Assembly: GCA_004356825.1 (NCBI GenBank) | Contig: SMXC01000319.1 | Span: 1 to 32,016 of the forward strand | Reading direction: 5' to 3' | DNA: 32,016 bases | Origin: Caldithrix sp. | GTDB lineage: Bacteria > Zhuqueibacterota > Zhuqueibacteria > Oceanimicrobiales > Oceanimicrobiaceae | Shown here: in pieces, positions 8,018 to 15,715 of the stretch | Numbering within the stretch: the first letter of the stretch is position 1 | How the letters are laid out: each line of letters begins with the position of its first letter | Made by a program: the position numbers and the translations under genes | The notes under the pieces: model-generated | Seen by the model: only the letters and a program-made list of their open reading frames with translations | The model's database searches: none | Told to the model about the DNA's origin: nothing

Positions 8018-9292
8018 TCAACCTTCCACCTCATTCACAGTTCCAAAGACTTTGCCCTGATAAAACTTAATCTCAATTTCATCTTTTTTATTCAGTTCAT
8101 TGGCCCTGGAGATGAGCTTACCATCGGAGCAGCGAAAGGTGAAACTGTAGCCGCGTTTAAGGACATTATTGTGTTCAAGCAGGGCTAGCCTTTTACTCAA
8201 ACCATTAAGCATTTGCTCGTTTAAATCAATTTTATGGCTCATTGATTTTCTTAAATTTCGGCTGATATCGTCCAATCGTTGATGGTACTGAACGACTAAA
8301 TCCTCGGGCTGGCGAAAAGCGTAACTGTTTTTAATGTATTGGATTTTTTCTCTTTGGTATTTTATTCTATCCAAAATAGAACCTGACATGAACTCGAGCA
8401 TTTGATTAAGTCTTGCTGCTATGCCATCCCTATTCTGAACAACCAGCTCTGCCGCCGCAGAAGGCGTGGGCGCCCGCAAATCCGCCACAAAATCACAGAT
8501 GCAAAAATCAGCTTCGTGTCCAACTGCGGAGACCACCGGAATCTGTGAGCGGAAAACCGCTCGTGCCACACTTTCCTCATTAAAGGCCCACAGGTCCTCC
8601 AGTGACCCACCGCCGCGCCCGACGATTAAAACATCGATCTTACCGTATTCGTTAAATTCATCAATGGCCTGAGCAATTTCCGCTGCGGCACTCTCACCTT
8701 GCACCCGTACCGAATTTAAAACAATCTGAATTGCGGGGAAACGCCGGCGCAGAACGGTTACTAAATCTTTGATTGCCGCTCCGGTTGGCGACGTAACAAT
8801 TCCAATTCGCTCCGGGTAAAGTGGAATCGGTTGCTTATATTCGTCAGCAAATAAGCCCTCACCGCGAAGCCGGTTTTTGAGCTCCTCGAAAGCCAATTGT
8901 AACTCACCTAATCCTGCAGGTTTTATTTGCAGCACATCGAGCTGGTAGTTCCCACGCTTTTCATAAACAGTCACCCGGGCGTTCACGACGACTTTCATGC
9001 CATCCCGAGGCGTGAAAAAGAGCTCCTGATTTCGCCGTCTCCACATGGCACATGAAATCTGTGCATTTTCGTCTTTCAAAGAAAAATACATATGCCCGCT
9101 GGAATGGTGATTGAAATTAGAAATCTCACCCTCGACCCAAAGCTCTCTAAAGGTCGATTCCAGCAGATACCTGATTTCCTTGGTAAGGTCTGTGACCGTG
9201 AGGTACTCTTCTTCAACTAAGAAATCGTCAAAGCTTAGTTGTGTCATCGGTGTGAAACTAAAAATTGGGTGAAAAATAAAAGGCAGGTCCAT
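8018..9292 (-). CDS. xseA: Exodeoxyribonuclease VII large subunit
   Basis: Catalytic subunit of exonuclease VII. The N-terminal OB fold (about 20-115) contains LWVEGEISNF and FSLKDENAQISCAMWRR. The nuclease domain has IGIVTSPTGAAIKDL, DVLIVGRGGGSLEDLWAFNE (catalytic block) and PVVSAVGHEADFCICDFVAD, followed by coiled-coil helices. Length of about 424 is typical. The ATG at 9292 and another in frame at 9247 both lack a good Shine-Dalgarno; the conserved domain starts after both, so the start is uncertain by 15 residues. It forms an operon with xseB and probably nadK. Confidence 0.94.
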   Translation of the reverse strand: MDLPFIFHPIFSFTPMTQLSFDDFLVEEEYLTVTDLTKEIRYLLESTFRELWVEGEISNFNHHSSGHMYFSLKDENAQISCAMWRRRNQELFFTPRDGMKVVVNARVTVYEKRGNYQLDVLQIKPAGLGELQLAFEELKNRLRGEGLFADEYKQPIPLYPERIGIVTSPTGAAIKDLVTVLRRRFPAIQIVLNSVRVQGESAAAEIAQAIDEFNEYGKIDVLIVGRGGGSLEDLWAFNEESVARAVFRSQIPVVSAVGHEADFCICDFVADLRAPTPSAAAELVVQNRDGIAARLNQMLEFMSGSILDRIKYQREKIQYIKNSYAFRQPEDLVVQYHQRLDDISRNLRKSMSHKIDLNEQMLNGLSKRLALLEHNNVLKRGYSFTFRCSDGKLISRANELNKKDEIEIKFYQGKVFGTVNEVEG

Positions 9293-9403
9293 TTAGACAA
9301 CTCTTATAACTCCCCACCCGACGATAAACAATAAAAAAATTGTTGTGCCAAATAAAACAGATGCCGGGAGGGGGTTCAAAGGTTTGAATTTATTTATCTT
9401 ATC

Positions 9404-9499
9404 TTACCTTGGTTTCTTCTTATGCCGGTTTTTTCTAAGCCTTTTTTTTCTTTTATGTGTTGCTATTTTATGTCTCTTTCTTTTCTTACCGCTGGGCAA
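9404..9499 (-). CDS. AURKAIP1/COX24-domain ribosomal-type small protein, 31 aa
   Basis: A tiny gene missed by length cut-offs. A TTG start at 9497-9499 is preceded by GGAGGTG (9507-9513, spacing 7) and encodes 31 residues beginning MPSGKKRKRHKIATHKRKKR, then about eleven more basic residues ending KKPR and TAA. This MPSGKKRKRHKxxTHKRKKR pattern is that of bacterial AURKAIP1/COX24-domain proteins, related to mitochondrial mS38 and to the small bacterial ribosomal protein bS22 near the decoding region. The Shine-Dalgarno lies a few bases after the HU stop, so the two are one operon. The family match is from memory of its consensus; the ribosomal role is inferred from relatives. Confidence 0.85.
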   Translation of the reverse strand: MPSGKKRKRHKIATHKRKKRLRKNRHKKKPR

Positions 9500-9516
9500 A
9501 CTTTTTCACCTCCAAT

Positions 9517-9807
9517 CTATTCAAACGTTTTATTTTTATTTACTGATTTCTTAAGGTCAATCGATGCTTTGAACACCGGGGCAATTCTGTCCGGGACCTG
9601 CATCGGCTTACCGGTCTTGGGATTTGTTGAGACTCGGGCGCGACGATGCACGGTACGAAAGCTACCAAACCCGCGGATTGTAACTGAATCGCCAGTTTGT
9701 AAGGCATAGCCTATCGTAGCTAGAAACCCATCCACAACCGCACCGGTCTCTAATTTTGTGAGCCCGGTCCCCTCTGCTACAATATTTATAATATCTCCTT
9801 TGGTCAA
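9517..9807 (-). CDS. HU/IHF-family DNA-binding protein
   Basis: A 96-residue histone-like protein that bends and packages DNA as a dimer. It has the N-terminal helices (KGDIINIVAEGTGLTKLET), RGFGSFRTVHRRAR forming the body, and the DNA-contacting arm RVSTNPKTGKPMQVPDR with the intercalating proline, then PVFKAS. The start is TTG at 9805-9807 behind a strong AGGAGGG; no better in-frame ATG exists. A near-consensus promoter lies 45 bases upstream. The COX24-like gene follows immediately. Confidence 0.95.
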   Translation of the reverse strand: MTKGDIINIVAEGTGLTKLETGAVVDGFLATIGYALQTGDSVTIRGFGSFRTVHRRARVSTNPKTGKPMQVPDRIAPVFKASIDLKKSVNKNKTFE

Positions 9808-9851
9808 AACAATCCCTCCTGGAAAATTTTAGGAATTTTTAAAATCTTTCA

Positions 9852-9880
9852 ATTATAAGAAAAAATAGGACAAAAGTCAA
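9852..9880 (-). promoter_or_regulatory. Sigma-70-like promoter of the HU operon
   Basis: On the minus strand TTGACT (9875-9880), a 17-base spacer and TATAAT (9852-9857) precede the HU ribosome site. Both boxes are near consensus and the spacing is ideal. It is the clearest promoter in the window. Confidence 0.8.
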
Positions 9881-9883
9881 TAG

Positions 9884-9921
9884 TTAAGGTAAACTCAAAA
9901 TTTTAAGGTAAACTCAAAATT
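9884..9921. repeat. Perfect 19-bp tandem direct repeat
   Basis: TTAAGGTAAACTCAAAATT occurs twice back to back (9884-9902 and 9903-9921) with no mismatch. It starts right behind the -35 box of the HU promoter and ends in the stop codon of the secreted protease gene. It could be a recent slippage duplication or an operator; the sequence cannot decide. Confidence 0.9.
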
Positions 9922-11707
9922 ACTCATGGATTACGGCGAATTTCCTGAACTGATGAAAACCATCCTGTTTTAGCAGAAAGATGTAAACTCCGGAAGCGAC
10001 CGCCTCCCCTTTATCATTTCGCCCATCCCATGAAAAAGCTCCCGATCCAAGAGCACCCGAGCCGTCGCTTAAATTAGCCGTTTTAACGACTCGCCCATCC
10101 GAGGTCAGTACTTTTACTTCAAATACGTTTGAACTTACAGGTTCAAAACGAAAGACTACCTTGGGATGTCTTGGAATGAAAAATGGGTTAGGAGAAATAT
10201 CTTTAATACCCTGCTCACTGGCGGTTGCAGGGGTACTTTGGATTTTAAAATCAAAGTTTAAAAATGTCCTGCTCAACTGCGGCAAATCGTCGCCATCTAC
10301 GACGAGGGCATTAACCGGCACAACAATTATTTCTGAGAATTGTGGAATAAAACCGAGACTCCGGCCTGCTAAAATATTAAACACATGAAAATCAACCGAA
10401 TTTCCCGGTTTTATAATTATCGCAGCGAATCTCCAATTTTCAGCATTTTCAGCGCTCCCGGTAATGACAATTCCGCCGGAAGTTAGAGTGGTAAATTTGT
10501 AATATCTGAATGTTGAGGCCCGGCTGGAATCATTCACGGAAATTTCTGAGGTTAAATCAAAGTCCCCGTTGAGGGTCACCTCAGGATATGCACTCCCCTC
10601 TTCATAAAAATTAATCGCATCAGCACGGCTTCCAGTAAAGTAATTCCAAACCGCAAACTCTGCCAGCTCATCCGCAAAGGTGCTGCCTCTTTCTCTCAAA
10701 GATCGGTCAATGGCCTCCATGGCAAGAACACCTGATTCCATGATTTCCCAGGGGCGGCGGAGCAGGGCACGATCTTCAAATTTTTGTTCCAGAAAGTGAT
10801 TCCAGATTGCTTCGCCAAGATTAGCACCGGTGAATTGATTAAAGGGAGAATTCCTTGCTTGAAAATAGCCGGGTAGGTATTGGTAATAATCGTTAACGTC
10901 ATCATAAACCACATCTTCCATCCATATTGAAGACAATTCGTAATAAAATATTTCGTCATTCGTCTTGAAAGTTCTGTAGCCAAACTGGATGGCATGCAGG
11001 TATTCATGGGCTATCGTCACCTGAGCCCCCGGAACCCCACTGGTAAAATGGCCGTTGTTGAAATCGTTATCGATTCTGATATAACTGCGGAAATCATTCT
11101 GCGGCGTTTCCGTCACTTCCTCTTCAGCAAATGTTTCGCCGTAAACGCCGTTCCCTAAAGACTGAATATAGACATCATATTCAGGGCCGTCCACACCGGC
11201 GTCGTCGGGAGGTTGCCGGTATCCCAAATCATTCACTGCCATCCGGGATGATCGCTCCAAAGACGCAGCAACCTCTTCGACAAAGTCCGGAATGCCACTG
11301 TTATTACTATCGACCGAGGAAACGGAATCCCGGCCACTAGTTGCATAGTGGATTTTGAATTGGCCCGTTGCCTTAACATAGTGCAAAGGAAGTTGCGGCC
11401 GAATGAAAATTTGTTTCAAAATAGATTGCTGATCCGGAGAGAATAAGTCAAGGTTTCGTTTTACCTCAAGTAAAAGAAAAGTGGGGCACTTGAGCTTTGG
11501 TTCGCCGGCAACCCGTGAACGGTATGCCAAAGGAATTCTATCTTCGGATAATGTAGCTAACGCCCCCAGAAACAGGCCCTGCAATTGCTGTTCGGTATAA
11601 TCTATTGTTCGGGTCGCGAATATTTGTTGCGAAAATATTTCAGTGGTCAGAAGAGAGAAAAATAGAAATAAAAAACCGGTGGTATTGACTTTGATCGATT
11701 TCATCAT
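9920..11707 (-). CDS. Secreted zincin-type metalloprotease-like protein with C-terminal sorting domain
   Basis: A 595-residue exported protein. A signal peptide (residues 1 to about 27, ending IFSQQ) is followed by a region with DSNNSGIPDFVEE, a Ca-binding-like loop. HEYLHAIQFGY then carries a HEXXH zinc motif (234-238) with a Glu in SSIWMEDVVYDD as possible third ligand. The layout recalls the MXAN_6640-type putative metalloproteases. The last 90 residues (DISPNPF..., DGRVVKTANL, FSWDGRNDKGEAVASGVYIF) are a FlgD-like/type IX-secretion-like sorting domain, typical of FCB bacteria, so the protein is probably surface-anchored or released. The substrate is unknown. It stands alone, between two tandem hairpins upstream and the tandem repeat downstream. 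Confidence 0.85.
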   Translation of the reverse strand: MMKSIKVNTTGFLFLFFSLLTTEIFSQQIFATRTIDYTEQQLQGLFLGALATLSEDRIPLAYRSRVAGEPKLKCPTFLLLEVKRNLDLFSPDQQSILKQIFIRPQLPLHYVKATGQFKIHYATSGRDSVSSVDSNNSGIPDFVEEVAASLERSSRMAVNDLGYRQPPDDAGVDGPEYDVYIQSLGNGVYGETFAEEEVTETPQNDFRSYIRIDNDFNNGHFTSGVPGAQVTIAHEYLHAIQFGYRTFKTNDEIFYYELSSIWMEDVVYDDVNDYYQYLPGYFQARNSPFNQFTGANLGEAIWNHFLEQKFEDRALLRRPWEIMESGVLAMEAIDRSLRERGSTFADELAEFAVWNYFTGSRADAINFYEEGSAYPEVTLNGDFDLTSEISVNDSSRASTFRYYKFTTLTSGGIVITGSAENAENWRFAAIIIKPGNSVDFHVFNILAGRSLGFIPQFSEIIVVPVNALVVDGDDLPQLSRTFLNFDFKIQSTPATASEQGIKDISPNPFFIPRHPKVVFRFEPVSSNVFEVKVLTSDGRVVKTANLSDGSGALGSGAFSWDGRNDKGEAVASGVYIFLLKQDGFHQFRKFAVIHE

Positions 11708-11722
11708 TTACTCATTCTTAGG

Positions 11723-11755
11723 AAACGCTGATCCTCTCCAGAAAGGTTGGCGTTT
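11723..11755. repeat. Imperfect hairpin, related to the next one
   Basis: AAACGCTGATCC and GGTTGGCGTTT form an imperfect stem (AAACGC/GCGTTT perfect) around CTCTCCAGAA-like loop bases. The arms resemble those of the hairpin at 11772-11802, so this may be a duplicated element between der and the protease gene. No T-run follows on either strand. Confidence 0.5.
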
Positions 11756-11771
11756 GTATCCGGGTCAAGAA

Positions 11772-11802
11772 GACGCTAACCTTTAACAAAAAGGTCAGCG
11801 TC
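11772..11802 (-). terminator. Strong hairpin after der
   Basis: On the minus strand GACGCTGACCTTT pairs with AAAGGTTAGCGTC (13 bp, one G-T pair) around a five-base loop, five bases after the der stop codon. Only TTCTT follows, so the T-run is weak. It may act as a terminator or as a 3' RNA-stabilising hairpin. Confidence 0.6.
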
Positions 11803-11806
11803 GCTA

Positions 11807-13123
11807 TTATTTTTTGCGAAACAACAAAGAAAGCGGAACGCCGAAAAATCCGAATTTCTGTCGTAGTTGATTTTCAAGATAAGAACGATAATTAGCTTTA
11901 ATCGCTTTGGGCTCATTTACGAAAAAAGAAAATACGGGGGGACTGCTCTTTACCTGGGTACAATATTTAATCTTAACTTCGCGATGGTTCATTGAGGGCG
12001 GCGCATAACGCGTAGTCGCTTCAATCAGGAATTTATTCAATGCCGCGGTTTTAATAGTTTTCCCCCGTTCTTCATTTACTGATTTTGCAATATCGATTAC
12101 TTTGAAAATGCGTTGCTTCGTCAAAGCTGAAATAAATAGAATAGGCAAAAAATTAGCACTCTTCAGGTTGTCTTTGACCTCGTCCTCGTACTCCTTTGCT
12201 GTATTCGTTTCCTTTTGAATTAAGTCCCACTTATTGACAGCCAAAATTATTCCCTTGTTTAAATTGATTGCCTCCTGCAAAATCCTCATATCCTGGGATT
12301 CCAGACCAGCTGTCGCATCAAGAATAACGATGGTAACATCACAGCGTTGGATACTGCGCAGACTTCGCACCGTGCTGTAATATTCCAGCGCATCTCTGAC
12401 TTTTGCCTTTTTTCTAAGCCCGGCAGTATCGATAAGCAAAAATTCCTGACCATGGTATTTAAATACTGTATCAATCGAATCTCGAGTGGTCCCGGGGACG
12501 TCCGTGACGATTAGTTTTTCCTCTCCAAACAGCGCATTGATAAAAGACGATTTACCCACATTAGGACGCCCCACCACTGCCAGTGAGATCAGGGGTTTGT
12601 CTTTTGGCGGCGCCGAGGGTTTAGAAATCGATGGACAAGAAATAACAGCATCCAGGAAGTCTCCAACTTTTCGACTGTGCATCGCTGAAACGGAAACCGG
12701 CTTCCCTAAGCCTAAGCGGTAAAACTCGGCACAATTTACCTCATCAGATTCTTTATCTACTTTATTAATTGTGACTAAAACTTCGCACCCGCTCCTTTTT
12801 AACAGTTGAGCGATTTCTTCATCTAAACCGGTCGGGCCTGTTTGGGCGTCGAGTAAAAACACCACCAGATCGGCCTGGTGAATTGCGTCCTGCACCTGCC
12901 CGAATACTGCTCTTTCAATTTTATCCTCGCTGCCCGGCAAATAGCCGCCCGTGTCCATCAGGGTGAAATCCTTTCCGGCCCAATCTGTTTCGGCATATTT
13001 AAGGTCGCGGGTTACCCCGGGCCGATCATGGACGATGGCATCTCTACTGCCAATAATTCGATTAAATAAAGTAGACTTACCAACGTTCGGTCTACCGATT
13101 ATGGCCACCAGGGGTCGCAGCAT
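11807..13123 (-). CDS. der: Ribosome-assembly GTPase Der (EngA)
   Basis: A double-GTPase needed for 50S subunit maturation. The first G domain has GRPNVGKSTLFNR at the N terminus, DTGGYLPG and NKVD. The second has GRPNVGKSSFINALFG, DTAGLRKKAK and NKWD. A C-terminal KH-like domain with YAPPSMNHREVKIKYCTQV and FGFFGVPLSLLFRKK follows. At 438 residues it has the normal length. The ATG is five bases after the stop of the DUF512 gene, so the two are co-transcribed; DUF512 next to der is a known conserved pair in several phyla. A strong hairpin follows the stop. Confidence 0.97.
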   Translation of the reverse strand: MLRPLVAIIGRPNVGKSTLFNRIIGSRDAIVHDRPGVTRDLKYAETDWAGKDFTLMDTGGYLPGSEDKIERAVFGQVQDAIHQADLVVFLLDAQTGPTGLDEEIAQLLKRSGCEVLVTINKVDKESDEVNCAEFYRLGLGKPVSVSAMHSRKVGDFLDAVISCPSISKPSAPPKDKPLISLAVVGRPNVGKSSFINALFGEEKLIVTDVPGTTRDSIDTVFKYHGQEFLLIDTAGLRKKAKVRDALEYYSTVRSLRSIQRCDVTIVILDATAGLESQDMRILQEAINLNKGIILAVNKWDLIQKETNTAKEYEDEVKDNLKSANFLPILFISALTKQRIFKVIDIAKSVNEERGKTIKTAALNKFLIEATTRYAPPSMNHREVKIKYCTQVKSSPPVFSFFVNEPKAIKANYRSYLENQLRQKFGFFGVPLSLLFRKK

Positions 13124-13127
13124 TTAC

Positions 13128-14405
13128 TTAGTTTCCATTTTTAAAAATGGTTAAAAAATCATCCAGTGGCTCGACCGGACAATTTAATTTTGAGCTTAGT
13201 TTTTTAACAGTCCAATCATCGAGAAAAATCGAGTTATCTTTTAAACAATTCGCGGGAAGATAGACTTTATCTCCCAGGTCCCGTTTCGAAAGCTGACGAA
13301 AAATATCCTGAGCCGTTAAGAGACCGGTAATTCGAATACTTGAGCCATAAAATTGATTTTCAACAACTTCGAGTTGAGCCCGAAAATTTTTCACCTTCTC
13401 CAAAGCAGGGAGGATCGTCTGCTTCATAAATCCACCGGCCAATGTGGCCGTTACGAACGTTGCTTTCAAAGGTTTTTGCAATTTTGCGGGGAAACCGGCT
13501 TTTTGCTTCCCAAATTCGTCGAGTAAGTAACGCACCATGCCCACGCCATTTTCTTTTTGATAAAACCCGTCGTACCGTTCAGCGGCTGGAAGGGGTTGGC
13601 CGGCCATGATATAAAACTCGTCGGCGACATAAACAAAATGTTCTCCCGTTCTTTTTAGAAAATCAGCGGCGTAATTATTGGCAATTTCAAGGTACTCTGC
13701 CGCGTATTCGTTTGTGACCGGATCTAGTTTTTTTAAGCCCCCTCGATGTTTTGTTAAACCGACCGGGACTATCGAAACTGATCTGAGATTCGGTAAAAAT
13801 CGCGCCAAATCCCAGACTGTTTTTTTCAAAACAGTGCCATCGTTAATTTTAGGACAGAGCACTATTTGGGTATGAATTTCGATGTCATTTCCGGTCAGGA
13901 ATTCCAGTTTTTCAAAAAGGTGATCATCATGCTCAATTCCGAAAAGAAACTTTCGTATTTCAGGTTCAGTTGCGTGAACCGAAACGAAGATCGGGGTAAG
14001 ACGCTGCCGAACGATGCGGTCCATGTCTTTTTTTGACAGGTTGGTTAGGGTCACATAATGTCCCGATAAAAACGACAAGCGAAAATCTTCGTCGCGAAAG
14101 TACATTGCCTGGCGCATCCCGGCCGGGTTCTGGTCAACAAAACAAAAAGGGCAGTCGTTGCCGCAATGCCGAATTTGGATTTCTTCGAAACCTAAGCCCA
14201 ACTGGTCGTCATACTCTTTTTCGATTTCATAAAACATTTTTTGGCCGGAACGAACTACTTCCAATTCGACGTCTTCATCGGCAATTAAAAACCGGTAGTC
14301 AAGGATATCTCGAACCGGATTGCCATTTATTTTAACGACGCTATCGCCAACTTGCAGCCCAACCTCTCTGGCCAGGCTGTTATTTTCAATATTTAATATT
14401 TTCAT
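13128..14405 (-). CDS. PDZ-radical SAM-DUF512 protein
   Basis: A 425-residue cytosolic protein. Residues 1-60 are a PDZ-like domain (NSLAREVGLQVGDSVVKING). Next is a radical-SAM-type cluster Cys81-x3-Cys85-x2-Cys88 (RHCGNDCPFCFVDQNP), then YVTLTNL, SVHATEPEIR, IHTQIVLCPKINDG and SIVPVGLTKHR. The C-terminal DUF512 contains YVADEFYIMAG. The CX3CX2C ligands indicate a [4Fe-4S]/S-adenosylmethionine enzyme, but no reaction has been assigned to this family. It sits directly upstream of der, a recurring arrangement that hints at a translation- or ribosome-related role (inference). Confidence 0.9.
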   Translation of the reverse strand: MKILNIENNSLAREVGLQVGDSVVKINGNPVRDILDYRFLIADEDVELEVVRSGQKMFYEIEKEYDDQLGLGFEEIQIRHCGNDCPFCFVDQNPAGMRQAMYFRDEDFRLSFLSGHYVTLTNLSKKDMDRIVRQRLTPIFVSVHATEPEIRKFLFGIEHDDHLFEKLEFLTGNDIEIHTQIVLCPKINDGTVLKKTVWDLARFLPNLRSVSIVPVGLTKHRGGLKKLDPVTNEYAAEYLEIANNYAADFLKRTGEHFVYVADEFYIMAGQPLPAAERYDGFYQKENGVGMVRYLLDEFGKQKAGFPAKLQKPLKATFVTATLAGGFMKQTILPALEKVKNFRAQLEVVENQFYGSSIRITGLLTAQDIFRQLSKRDLGDKVYLPANCLKDNSIFLDDWTVKKLSSKLNCPVEPLDDFLTIFKNGN

Positions 14406-14477
14406 GTGTTTTCAAACCGTGAAAAATAAGGCTGAATATATGTAATTTAAATAAAAATTAAAAGCAGTTTTTGCGAT

Positions 14478-14506
14478 AAAAAAAGGAGACACCAATGGTC
14501 TCCTTT
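14478..14506 (-). terminator. Intrinsic terminator after the CsgG-like gene
   Basis: On the minus strand AAAGGAGAC and GTCTCCTTT make a perfect 9-bp stem around a seven-base loop, followed by a T-run (14478-14484). It lies about 55 bases past the CsgG-like stop. Confidence 0.9.
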
Positions 14507-14561
14507 CTAAAATGCTTCTTCACACTGAACGAAATCGCAGGAGAAAAACAGGCGCCACCTC

Positions 14562-15497
14562 CTACTCCATCCGCACAAAATCCCCCCGGTTAAACCCGGA
14601 GCCATTGACAATCGAGCACTGAGAGGCTTTACCCTCTCCAATATTTGGATTAGTCACTTTGATTGTGCCTACTTTCGTGTCCATGCTCCCAAGCGACAAC
14701 CCGGTATCCGGGTCTACCAATTCTTCTCCCTTTTGGTAGATGACAAAAACATCTCCAGCCTCAATTCCACTGACAGAGCCGGCATTGATAAAAACCTGAC
14801 CGCCTTTCACGGTAACGATCTTTGCTTGCCAGGGAATATTCGGAGCATTCTTGTCAATCAACTTAATCACTTCTTTTACTGCCTCCCTGGCTGCCTTACC
14901 CACCAAAGATTCGTCGAATGATTTTCTGCTTTTAAAACTAAGGTTCCGGGTCGATACTCTGATTCCTTTAGAAGACTTTTCTTTTCTAACATTATCAGCA
15001 GCAATGATCTCGGCCGTGCTTGTGTTTACCAGGCGGCAATCGAGTCCAACCGTGGCTGACTGGCTTTGCAAACCCAGGCCAATTCCTTTTATCCTGCCGC
15101 CGGTATCGCTTTTCTTATACCCAAACTCCGTTACCGCTCCCATAATCGCCAGTTCAACACCTAGAACTTTTCCGATCTTGGCAGCGCTCTGCGGCGTTAC
15201 AATACCTGAAGCGCCCAGATCCTGCTCTTTTAAAATTTGATCCAACTGGCGGCGCTCAATGACCCGGTAGTGGCCGGTTTTAACCAGGGCTGTAGTGAGC
15301 ATCTCAGCAATCCCTTCACCCACCCCTTTCTTATTCCACCAACGCAAACTCTTATCGGTTTTGTCATCAAAAATAAAAACGGCCACCCGTTTCTTTATTC
15401 TCTTTTTCTGATCCTTCGAACCTGCTTGAGACCAACTGCTCATTAACAACACGGAAAAAACAATCAAACATATCCAGCCTCCCGCTTTTTTCATCAC
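14562..15497 (-). CDS. CsgG/HfaB-like secreted protein
   Basis: A 311-residue exported protein with a signal peptide (1 to about 26, ending SWSQAG). The mature N terminus, RVAVFIFDDKTD, then IAEMLTTALVKTGHYRVIER and DLGASGIVTPQSAAKIGKV with GVELAIMGAVTEFGYK, is the CsgG fold. CsgG forms an outer-membrane export pore for curli, but many CsgG-like proteins in other phyla are periplasmic or outer-membrane proteins of unknown role. Unlike CsgG it shows no lipobox cysteine at the end of the signal peptide. A C-terminal segment (about 225-311: GQVFINAGSVSGIEAGDVF, DTKVGTIKV, GFNRGDFVRME) looks like a beta-rich FlgT-C-like domain. SD AAGGAG precedes the ATG. No curli subunit genes are visible. Confidence 0.82.
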   Translation of the reverse strand: MMKKAGGWICLIVFSVLLMSSWSQAGSKDQKKRIKKRVAVFIFDDKTDKSLRWWNKKGVGEGIAEMLTTALVKTGHYRVIERRQLDQILKEQDLGASGIVTPQSAAKIGKVLGVELAIMGAVTEFGYKKSDTGGRIKGIGLGLQSQSATVGLDCRLVNTSTAEIIAADNVRKEKSSKGIRVSTRNLSFKSRKSFDESLVGKAAREAVKEVIKLIDKNAPNIPWQAKIVTVKGGQVFINAGSVSGIEAGDVFVIYQKGEELVDPDTGLSLGSMDTKVGTIKVTNPNIGEGKASQCSIVNGSGFNRGDFVRME

Positions 15498-15560
15498 AGA
15501 CTCCTTCTAAAACATTTTGAAAAGATACTCTGACTAAGCTGTATTATTCGTAAACTTCCG

Positions 15561-15701
15561 GCCACAAAGATACCAAGTCACAAAGGAATAAAAAGATAAA
15601 GAAATTAGAATTGCAGGCCCAATTTTTTATTTGCTTGATTATGGGTAATAGAGCTAACCCTTTAATGGACTAATACCTTTGTGTGCCACTGTCTTAGTGG
15701 C
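15561..15701. repeat. Pair of imperfect inverted 26-bp motifs
   Basis: The plus-strand stretch 15561-15586 (GCCACAAAGATACC...CACAAAGG) and the complement of 15676-15701 (GCCACTAAGACAGTGG...CACAAAGG) match at 18 of 26 positions. They flank a short AT-rich spacer between two secreted-protein genes. The right arm also contains a small hairpin GCCACT/AGTGGC. Low-complexity CACAAAG-type repeats of this kind occur between genes in many genomes; no function is implied. Confidence 0.4.
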
Positions 15702-15715
15702 TATGAATTTTCAGG

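Noticed and set aside
9345-9709. Long plus-strand frames opposite HU and the COX24-like gene
   Set aside because: They are shadows of the minus-strand genes; phenylalanine/leucine-rich sequence results from reading lysine/arginine codons in reverse.
15582-15715. Possible CRISPR-like or regular repeats between the two envelope genes
   Set aside because: Only two degenerate CACAAAG-type motifs in inverted orientation; no regular spacing or spacers.
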